DNA of 64,000 bases from assembly GCA_004352715.1 (NCBI GenBank), contig SCFE01000047.1, forward strand, positions 1,701,424 to 1,765,423, given 5' to 3'. Every line of letters starts with the position of its first letter. Position 1 is the stretch's first letter. This DNA is from Hofstenia miamia. Lineage: Eukaryota > Xenacoelomorpha > Acoela. Both the position numbers and the translations under genes were made by a program. This document shows positions 1-11,310 of the stretch, piece after piece. The notes under the pieces were generated by a model, which was given only the letters and a program-made list of their open reading frames with translations, was not told the DNA's origin and did no database searches.

Positions 1-225
1 GAAGAGCATGCATACCGTCTTAGCATATACTATTAGTTATGTAGGAGGAAATTAACTTTTGTAATGAATCATATATTAATATTGAAAATATTAGAGTAGT
101 TACGCAGATGTGAAAACGACTGTAGGTAAATATTGACATTCTTCTTGCACACCTCTTTATAGTTCAAAGATCAACTGCTACACACCTTAAGCTTATTTAA
201 ATGAAAACACGGAAATTACACTAAC

Positions 226-375
226 CAGAACTTCAAGTACAGTGTCACAATGTTTATTGTTTGAGCGAGTGAGCGCCAACTGTTCGAGTAACTTCTGTCT
301 GCGCTTGTCTAATGATTCCCTCTGAGATTTTTCCAACTCCATTTTTCGCAGTTTCTCCTGCTCACGCATTATTGC
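226..375 (-). CDS. ITSN: intersectin exon 11: coiled coil, last exon in window
   Basis: A 150-bp phase-0 exon that continues the Lys/Glu/Gln-rich coiled coil ([14 protein letters not shown] and on). It has donor GTTAGT at 225. The rest of the gene lies to the left of the window. Confidence 0.82.
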
Positions 376-3300
376 CTAAATGGCATCAGTTTTAAATCAA
401 ATATTATAGGTATATAAAATATGTGTTCATTAAAATATCAAAATGAGGAAACCTGTTGACGATCTAGTAGAGCTTTTCTTTCTTCTTCAAGCTGTCTCTG
501 TCGTCTCTGTTCAGCTTCTTCTCTTTCTTGACGTCTTTTCTCTTCTTCATCGCGTTCTTTACTTAACCTAGCTTCCTAAAATGGAAAATATTACTATATT
601 AATACTGCAGCCATCGGCTTAAGTAGTAACTTAAGACATTGAAAAAACATACTTAACTACGATTTCAATATAACCCAGTAAAATGTTATATATTTATTAG
701 CGTTTGTAAAATATCTTTTTGACTTTGGAATGGAAATGCTAAAGAAAATAATTGAACCACGAACATTTACACCTTCGCTCTTGCATGTACAAAGCGCACT
801 TAAGGGAAATTTTTCATGACCTCAAGAACAAACTTTCAAAGTCCACCTGATTTTGTGTGTGGCGTAACTAGAACTTGTCAACACTGAAAGTCTGCACTTA
901 ATAATTCCCAAACTCTATTCCATTTCCAAAAACGATATATTCCTGCGACTATGACTTCAATTTCATGTTTATATATATATATNNNNNNNNNNNNNNNNNN
1001 NNNNNNNNNNNNNNNNNNNNNNNNNNNNNNNNNNNNNNNNNNNNNNNNNNNNNNNNNNNNNNNNNNNNNNNNNNNNNNNNNNNNNNNNNNNNNNNNNNNN
1101 NNNNNNNNNNNNNNNNNNNNNNNNNNNNNNNNNNTATATATATATATATATTCACTTCACTTACACGCTCACGTCGATCTTGATCTAGTAGTGCTAAGCG
1201 CCGCTTCTCCAATTCCGCTTGGCCACGTTCAAAATTCTCACGTTTTTTATCTTCGAATGACACTATAAAATATACATACATAAGAGAAAACTATTCAATA
1301 TTTTTTTGCAGAGTTAAAATTCGAATTCAAATGCCCCGCAGTTCATTTCGTAATTCGACATTTAAAATAATAATTATCAAACCTACATCCCGTGGATAAT
1401 TAAGCGACTATAAGCACTAAAAACAACACCTAAATAATTCTTTACTGTTGAAAGTTTTTAATATTAAAATTGATTATAGTGTGCACTCAGTATTCATCCT
1501 ATCCAATTTAAAATGTTATGTAATGCTGAATTATAGTTGATGTAAATGCGTGAGAAAATTCTTGAAAAACCAAATACAATTTAAAGGCAAAATTTATCAC
1601 TAACTACACAATCTAAAATGTCAGCGAGGTTTCATTTAAAATTTGAAGAAGCATTTAAAACAATTTAAAACTAATTAAAACAAATCCAGTAAGCAATTTA
1701 ACATCGACTCTAACCAAACACAAAGAAATTGTAAAAATGCCAAACTTATGCTTAGAGCTCTAACAATGATGCCCGATGAAAGAGAAAACGAATCGTTGGA
1801 GGAATTCTCGCATTTGTGTTAAAACGAAATTCTATTGTTGAGCCACTTTTTGGAATATATTTTTGGCATAAATTAGACTAACATATGAAAAAAAACTTTC
1901 AAAGAATCATGTAAATGTCAATATTTCTTTAATTGAATGCAATCATTCATGGCAAAGTAATAGTAAACATGGCGGCATTCTATCCTAATAGAAACAAAGG
2001 CTTGTATAAATGAAGCCTTCCTTTAAATAATCGCAACGTGAGTGTCAAAAATCATTTGGAGAAAACTGTATTCGTCAAAATCGGTTTGTCGAAAGCATAT
2101 TAAACAATAAGTCGTGCAGTTAGGGGAGCTGTTAGAGATATCCTAAAAAAATATCACTAATCTAATGAACTATGAAATTAGAACGAACTAGGAATTTAGT
2201 CACACAATTCAATGAAATCACTGAAAAATCGGCTTTTAAAGATATTAAAACAAAAAGAATATGTAATATATTAATGGTAAAAATTCACAAGACATTCAAT
2301 GATGAGAAAATATTATATACAAAAACATCATAAATCACCACCAACCGAAATTTGACATATGATAAAATTAGTGCAAAATTTTCAAAAAGTGTATGCAGTC
2401 ATTTTTCAAACAGCTTATTCCGTAAAGAATTTGACTTTTTGAGAAAAAAGTAGGCATTGTGATTCATTCACTGGCATGCTCTCTGAGATCAGCATGAAAG
2501 TGAGAATTAAAGACTACTGCATGAGAAACACGTTACGCATACTGGAGAAAGCAAAGATTTTGTAAATCTCTAGTTCGGTACTCAACAGTTGCACATTTGA
2601 CAGGTTGGTCAATTTAATGGGCCATCTCAAAATAAGTTAAAAAATACTGAATTATCCCTACATGACACTACGGCCAAATTTACAATGAATAAACTTAAAA
2701 AAAATCAAAACAATGCTAAAACTGACTTTATCAGCATAAATACCACTGAACAAATTCTATGGACATTGAAATAATTTCGCCCTTTTTGTGCTCTAAAATA
2801 AACAATCTTGTAATTAAATGTTAAGGATAATTGAGATCGGTTGGCAGTGAGTTAAATGAAACCATTCGCATGCAAATCATATAACCTACCGTTAAAGTAG
2901 TTGGTCTCACCTTTAAAAACATGCATTATATGATTGAAAACAGTTTACAAATACATGCTAAATAATATACCTTCGTCTTCAGCTGCAGAAAGCACTTTAT
3001 AAATAACAATTAACACTAAGTTTAAATACATATACATAAATTGAAAAAGTATTCCAGGGCAGTTCCATGCGCTATACCACAATTCTTGAAAAATTTAATA
3101 CATTGTTAGTAAAATAGTTACAACCTCATCTAACATTTAAATGGCATCACAGCATTTTTTTGGCAAATTGAAGACGTAGTTTGTACCTTGATACATAAGC
3201 AGCAGTACTGGAAAAACAACAGATTAAATAGCAAATTTGCTCACGTAAAGTGAGGATGATACTTTTATTAGAACTTCCAACTGCATTTATTCATTGTTGA

Positions 3301-4480
3301 GCTCAGTCTATGTGCTTGAATTGTTTATAACCTACTGGATACACATCTTATATATATTATAAAAAGTTTTTATTCACGTGCAAATGTTTTTTACAAATGT
3401 AAATAGCAAAATTGTGTACACTTTTATAAATAAAAATCTATAAATATGTTGAATATTCTTCCTTATTAATACATTAAATAACTGCTGGAATGAATGTTTT
3501 AGTATATAGTACATTGTGTAATTATGTTGATCTTAGTAAAGTTCTAGTATTTTCCATTCTGTTTTTCTGAAATCTTTCATTTAAAGGATGATTATGATCA
3601 TCAAATATATTTTTTGATGTTTTTAGAAATTGCGATTTGAATGCATTATTGATTATTGAAAATAAGTGATCTTTGTTTAATTTTGAAATCTTGGCGAATA
3701 GTTTAATAGGTCTTTTTAAAACTTAAATGTTTTTTTTTTTAATCTTGGTACAAATACTTCAGATGCATATAGAGAATTTGGCTTGATTAATATATTGAAT
3801 ATATACCATTTTGGTCATTCTTCATATTTTTTAAGAAACATGAAACTGATGATACTATATAATTAACTTTTTTTCTAATAAATTCGACATGTTCCTCCCA
3901 ATTCAGTTTATTATTTCTGTATAATTCTAAATATTTCACACTCTTTGCAATTGGTATTGAATTTTCTTCAATTTCGATGTTTTTTCTAATAGAGTTCTTT
4001 AGATTGATGTTTTTTACATTATGATGTACGAAAATTATTTCACATGATTTGCTAGCATTGATCTTTAGTTTTAATTCCTTAGAATGTTCAAATACGTCTG
4101 TTATTGTATTTTAAAAAATTCAAAAAATCATGTTCAGCTGTTGATGTCATTAGTTTAACCAAAACTCCGGTATCATCGGAATACTTCATTATATCACATT
4201 TGGGTAATTAACAATATTTGAATTTATTTTATACGTGTATGCTGTAAAAAGTTGACCACTAAGTGGTTTTCCTTGTGGACATATATATATATATATATAT
4301 AANNNNNNNNNNNNNNNNNNNNNNNNNNNNNNNNNNNNNNNNNNNNNNNNNNNNNNNNNNNNNNNNNNNNNNNNNNNNNNNNNNNNNNNNNNNNNNNNNN
4401 NNNNNNNNNNNNNNNNNNNNNNNNNNNNNNNNNNNNNNNNNNNNNNNNNNNNNNNNNNNNNNNNNNNNNNNNNNNNNNNN

Positions 4481-4514
<34 letters not shown>

Positions 4515-6383
4515 GGTGATTCAAAAAAATCGAAGTTTTGAAATGTTTAAGTGCTCATTGCTTTTCTGGTGAGGCTTGACGAGACACTTCTAAATATGAA
4601 ATTTTACCCCAAAAGAACAACGTTTAGAGGTAGTGCAAAGGCGTTAAAGTTTTAAAATTTTCCAAAAATTGGAAAAAAACTTCAAATTTTGGTCCTGTCT
4701 TAAAAATCCTTTGCAAGGTCGTTTTTTAATTATCATCATCGATTACAACAATTCTCTGCTATTCTATGAATGTCTCATATTATCAAATGAACAGTCTGGT
4801 TTGCTCTCTATGTGACTTTAAAGATTGCATTTTCAAATATTTCCTGGAATTTAAGGATTTTGGAGTTCACAGAATGTAAAAATTAATTGGAATATGCAAT
4901 TTCGTTTGGCTTGAACTTTTCTACCCACAACTGCATTAATGATGTATTCTTTTTTTAANCTTCAAATTTTGGTCCTGTCTTAAAAATCCTTTGCAAGGTC
5001 GTTTTTTAATTATCATCATCGATTATAGCAATTCTCTGCTATTCTATGAATGTCTCATATTATCAAATGAACAGTCTGGTTTGCTCTCTATGTGACTTTA
5101 AAGATTGCATTTTCAAATATTTCCTGGAATTTAAGGATTTTGGAGTTCACAGAATGTAAAAATTAATTGGAATATGCAATTTCGTTTGGCTTGAACTTTT
5201 CTACCCACAACTGCATTAATGATGTATTCTTTTTTTAAACACATGCCTGGTATCCCTACGTCAAAGTCAGTCAAATCGAAGTTCATTTCATGAGTAATTT
5301 CATAGGTAGACAGAAATTTAAAATTCTAAAATTAAAAACAGTTGTTAAATCTTATATGGGTCAGGTATTTTCAATCTTCAAATTGTTGTCTTATAAGTGA
5401 AATTTGAAATTTTATGTTTTCTTTATTAGTTTAATGTATCTTATTTAATATATATTATATATTTGGTCTTTTCAATGTTAGAAATAGTTGTCGAATAAAT
5501 ATGTTACTCATCATATGCCTCTTTTCTAAACATAGTTATAATTACACTTAGATTCATTTCCAAAAATAAAAAATTTCAGTTTCACCAATCTTTAAATGAT
5601 ATTTCACTTTTACTTTTAATAAATACTGTCTCATTGGTATTTTTAGAAGTGATATCATTTGTTTTTTTATAGAAACATTATTAATTAACAACGCTTGATC
5701 ATTTCGGTGTCGTTTTCCTTAAAATTAGAATTATTTGCAACTGATAATTTGAATGGAAACACGGCGCAAATCTCAATTGTCCCTTATTGGACATCCACTA
5801 CCCAAATTCGAACTGAGCTCGTAAATGGTATAAAGCATGAGTTTCACACTGCTTTAGTTTTGCATTGGGATGGAAAAATAATGGCCGGCATCATCAGAAA
5901 AAGAGAACGAGTGCATCGCTTAGCCTTGGTTGTAACGAGCCATCAACTGCTTTATCCGAAACTTTTATCTGTACCAATTATATCTTCCGGTTCAGGTGAA
6001 GCAATGGCCAGTAAAGGAATTGACGTGTTGAGTGATTGGAATATAACTGATCGAATTGTTGCCTTATCATTTGATATTACTTCGTCAAACACCGGTCTAC
6101 GAAAAGGATGTTGTGCATTGTTGGAAAAGCGTATTGGACGTGCACTGCTAATGTTAATAAGCACCTAAACATTTCAAAACTTCGATTTTTTTTAATCACC
6201 CTAATATATATCTAGTAAATGTATTATTGTGTACTGCATACAATCAATACGTGTATTATGTATGACGCGATAATTATTAATCAAATTTCTTGATGTTGAC
6301 ATCCCAATTCTTTAGAAACCTCTCTAAAGTTAACACCTCCCCATAGTTTGTTCGGTCCCTTGAATTTAACTAAGGAGAGGTTA

Positions 6384-6424
<41 letters not shown>

Positions 6425-9400
6425 GACTTTATTTAGCAGCTGAAGACAGACACTACAAAAATATAAAAACAAGTGAAGTTTTAAGGCAGCGAGGACAGTC
6501 ACATGGACAGTAGGAGCAGATGAAAGAGTAGACGAAGTTGGAGAAGGGTTCAGCAAAAAGGAAAAACATCAAAAATTTCTTGAAGCTTGACGGCGGGGAA
6601 AAGAAATCAATGGCTGTTAGAGGTTTGAGAGTCAAGATGTTATTAGCAACAATACAAGCACGATTGAAAAACGAGTGAAGGATGCGATATTTCTTGGAAC
6701 GACGAACGGCGAAAGTGACAACATCACTTAATGAAATCAAAAGCATCAAGGCCACCAACAGGGAGAAACGTAGAGAAGAATGGCGCGAGGAATGGACTTG
6801 AACAAAGAGAGTTTCACAGCAGCAGTGGAATTATAGGGAACATTGCAGAAGGGGGCAAAGAGTGAAGAAATTAACTTTTCGGAAGCGCAAGGGCACATGA
6901 CGGAACCAATTTAAGTTAGCAGCAAGTTGAACTCCAAGATGAGTATGATGAGGAGAAAAGTTCACAGGGAGAGGCAGATCAGAAGAGGGAGATATAGAAA
7001 AGGAAATTCTACATGTCTTGGTTGCGCTAAAATCAAGATGGTTAACAGAAGACCAAGTAGTTCTAATATATCAGCATCAAAGCCATATATATATANNNNN
7101 NNNNNNNNNNNNNNNNNNNNNNNNNNNNNNNNNNNNNNNNNNNNNNNNNNNNNNNNNNNNNNNNNNNNNNNNNNNNNNNNNNNNNNNNNNNNNNNNNNNN
7201 NNNNNNNNNNNNNNNNNNNNNNNNNNNNNNNNNNNNNNNNNNNNNNNNNNNNNNNNNNNNNNNNATATATATATATTTATAAGAAATTTCTTGAATTGAG
7301 TAACGTCCCTTAGTGTAATACATTTTGAAAAACTTTCAATTTTTATTGTTATTAGGAACATATATTAATCACTTAACATTACTTACATACAAAAGGAAGC
7401 AGTTTCAAACTTTAACTAGGAATAGCATACATTTTAGTTTTTTCTTTGTCCTAGAATATCTTTAAATTTTTTGCTCTACAGGAAACGAAAGTTTGTAATA
7501 ATAATTTTTTATAATTTCAAAGAACGATGTAGGATACTGCAGTATTTACACAGTATTTTACATATGAGGTACGTTTAACTAATGATTTTTGGTTTCAAAA
7601 TTTAAAAAACGATCATGCTCGTACAATATTGAAGGACAAATTTTGGTAATAGAGCGCTGTTATTATCTACTATAAACCACTTTACTTCGTATCTAAGATC
7701 ATGTGAGTCAACCAATCGGAAAAGTTCAAAACGACATGAAATTACATAACTATGAAAAATAGGAATGGCAACTTTGAATATCCAGATAATAGGTCCTCAT
7801 TTCCAATGTTAATGAATTTAGCCTTAACACAACTATATTAGAGTGTATACCCACAAATCACCTATGAGGGTTTCAGATACCCAACTAACATTCTAAATAA
7901 GAGGCGACACATTCAATTGCATCGAAATGAATGAATTAGTCGCGGATTTCTTGTTAATTGAAGCAAAAGAACGAAAACAATACATTTTAAAAGAATTCAA
8001 TTTTAGTAATGGATATAACAGTAACAAGATAATTACGCGACATTTAAAAACACGGGAATATTTTTAAATAATTATAAAAATGAAAATTCACATTACTGTT
8101 ATATTTCATGGGTAAATTATCGTTTGGTTAGATTTACCTCAGAGGCTGTTTGTAAATTGATGTTCAATAAAACAATAACTAGAGTAATTTTATTACTAAA
8201 GTACAAGAATAAAGCTTTAAGAGTCAACCCTAGATATAAGTGCAGTCGAAATATGAAAAATATCATTATTTGAAATTCTATAACACGCTGGAAAAATTTC
8301 AATAATAGATAAAGATAAATTAATCGAAAAATTACTTTGCATCTTTCTACGGTCAGTATTGTCAGGGAGAAATGTTTGTGGCGCTGGAATGGAGCTTTGC
8401 TTTGGTAGGTCTTGTTTGGGTGGAAATCCCACTGGAATAGCACCGACAGGACTAGTCTCAATAGGAGATCCAAATTGTTTTCTAAATATAAAAGATTTCC
8501 CACAAATATTTTAATGAGCTCAAAAATATAGGGCAAATAATTAACATTCATTGAAAACATAATCATTGAAACAGCTAACTAGATATGCACCTCATCTGTG
8601 GGGGGATGAGTTCGGGAGGTAATTTCGGAGGAAGAGATTTTCCCTGAAGAACCATGTCCACCAAGTACATTGCAAGAATAAATTCATCACAATTAAGTTG
8701 ACCATCTTTGTCAATATCAGCCAAATCCCTAAATTTAAGTATGGAAACAACTACACAACTGTTGGTAAAAATGCTTACCAAATAACTAGAAGAAGATGTG
8801 TAGGTACACCAGTCTGCATTAAAATGTCCTTTGCTCTTTGAGCTAAATGTGAACGAGGTATTAAATACCTACTATAAAACCTATAAATGAATAGTACAAA
8901 CCTCCAACGAATCCGGTGTGACCAGTATCGTTAAGCATAAACCTCTGTTTGTATTCACTTCTAAATTCCGGTGGAATCATCCATTCAACACTACCACCAA
9001 AATTTGAACTAAAACAAATGTTAAGATGAAGGAAATCAGAACTAAATTTACGGAATAACACTTCTATTGTCACGATTTACTACAGGAGCAGCTGGTGAGG
9101 CTACGTGACTGACGGGGAAACCCGTAGGTGTGGGTTGAGAGGCTAATGGTATAGATTGAGAGTATCCTGAAACCGGAAACGCAACTGGAATACTTCCACG
9201 TTGTCCACCTAAAATTTAGTTTGAAATGTAACCCACAGATTGTATATTTTAACAGAGCGCTGAAAACAATACCTGGATGACCTGGAACTACAGTTTGTAC
9301 AGCTGGTAGCTTCTTTAACGAGGGTGGAAGTGTAGCTGGTAATTGATGGCCAGCAAGCTTCTTTTCAATTAAGCACATTGCAATAGCAAATTCTGCTTTA

Positions 9401-9840
9401 TCCATTCGACCATCCTGAGTTAAATCGGAAAGATTCCTGAAAAAATTCAATGAGGAAGTTGTTTGAAATTGTAAATACACATATAGATGGGCGAAATAAT
9501 TTTTGTATCCTGTAAACCATCAAACAATTGACTTTGTAACTTAACCTAATCTTAATTTATTTGTATATGGTAACAGATTCAATCCAGTGCACTGTATATA
9601 TATATATGAATTATGAGAATAAAATCTTTTATTATCGACGCGTTTCGACATTGTCATTTTTAATATAATTAACAGCTGTTTTTCCCTTCTTTTTCAAAAT
9701 ATATTTAGCTTGCTAATATCTTTTTGCTTATTCATTAAAGGTCTTTCAAATAATTTAATTGCAATGTTTTCCGCTATTTTTGTTTCTTGATGCTTAATTA
9801 TCATTTCAAAATTATATATACAAAATTGTTAAGTACTCTT

Positions 9841-9879
<39 letters not shown>

Positions 9880-11279
9880 TGCCAAATATACTATTAATTT
9901 TTCACAGTCATGCCGATACCTAACCAATATCGCGGTATTTTGAGTGATACCGAACCAACTCCGAAATTTTCATGCAGCCGGACCCTATTCAATTTATGCA
10001 TCTGTGGTCAACGGTAGAGTTTCTGAAAGTTTCGAGACTTTAATGTGTGGAAACTAAACCGATGGTAAGATGAAAAAATTGCTCAAAATCACTTTATAGA
10101 AGTTTTAGGGAAAAATAGTTTAAAATCACTTTATAGTAATTTTAGGGAAAAAATTGTTCAAAATCACTTTATAGTAATTTTAGGGAAAAAATTGCTCAAA
10201 ATCACTTTATAGTAATTTAATCATGTCCATATGTAACTTTCACAAATGTTCCACAGTCCCATCTCTATGTTTCTATTCGNNNNNNNNNNNNNNNNNNNNN
10301 NNNNNNNNNNNNNNNNNNNNNNNNNNNNNNNNNNNNNNNNNNNNNNNNNNNNNNNNNNNNNNNNNNNNNNNNNNNNNNNNNNNNNNNNNNNNNNNNNNNN
10401 NNNNNNNNNNNNNNNNNNNNNNNNNNNNNNNNNNNNNNNNNNNNNNNNNNNNNNNNNNNNNNNNNNNNNNNNNNNNNNNNNNNNNNNNNNNNNNNNNNNN
10501 NNNNNNNNNNNNNNNNNNNNNNNNNNNNNNNNNNNNNNNNNNNNNNNNNNNNNNNNNNNNNNNNNNNNNNNNNNNNNNNNNNNNNNNNNNNNNNNNNNNN
10601 NNNNNNNNNNNNNNNNNNNNNNNNNNNNNNNNNNNNNNNNNNNNNNNNNNNNNNNNNNNNNNNNNNNNNNNNNNNNNNNNNNNNNNNNNNNNNNNNNNNN
10701 NNNNNNNNNNNNNNNNNNNNNNNNNNNNNNNNNNNNNNNNNNNNNNNNNNNNNNNNNNNNNNNNNNNNNNNNNNNNNNNNNNNNNNNNNNNNNNNNNNNN
10801 NNNNNNNNNNNNNNNNNNNNNNNNNNNNNNNNNNNNNNNNNNNNNNNNNNNNNNNNNNNNNNNNNNNNNNNNNNNNNNNNNNNNNNNNNNNNNNNNNNNN
10901 NNNNNNNNNNNNNNNNNNNNNNNNNNNNNNNNNNNNNNNNNNNNNNNNNNNNNNNNNNNNNNNNNNNNNNNNNNNNNNNNNNNNNNNNNNNNNNNNNNNN
11001 NNNNNNNNNNNNNNNNNNNNNNNNNNNNNNNNNNNNNNNNNNNNNNNNNNNNNNNNNNNNNNNNNNNNNNNNNNNNNNNNNNNNNNNNNNNNNNNNNNNN
11101 NNNNNNNNNNNNNNNNNNNNNNNNNNNNNNNNNNNNNNNNNNNNNNNNNNNNNNNNNNNNNNNNNNNNNNNNNNNNNNNNNNNNNNNNNNNNNNNNNNNN
11201 NNNNNNNNNNNNNNNNNNNNNNNNNNNNNNNNNNNNNNNNNNNNNNNNNNNNNNNNNNNNNNNNNNNNNNNNNNNNNNN

Positions 11280-11310
<31 letters not shown>

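Larger units (their letters stand above)
4511..6204 (+). mobile_element. TIR DNA transposon, internally deleted, TA target duplication
   Basis: The two ends are 49-bp inverted repeats with three mismatches (4511-4559 and 6156-6204), starting TTAGGGTGATT. TA lies on both sides, consistent with a TA target-site duplication inside a (TA)n array. The element holds a partial transposase-like frame (5695-6168) and a suspicious 280-bp direct duplication around a single N (4680-5238). The transposase runs straight into the right TIR, so its C-terminal part has been deleted and this copy cannot be autonomous. Confidence 0.88.

Noticed and set aside
949-1281. Frames of YIYIYI residues and Ns across gaps (also at 4189, 6927, 7018, 10223, 43058, 62333)
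   Set aside because: They are translations of (TA)n arrays and of N, not genes. Only the intersectin exon at 1165-1262 is real there.
4511-4516. TTAGGG as telomeric repeat
   Set aside because: A single copy that is part of an inverted terminal repeat, mirrored at 6199-6204; no tandem array.
10072-10218. CRISPR-like regular repeat spacing
   Set aside because: Units are contiguous tandem copies with no unique spacers, in eukaryotic intron sequence.
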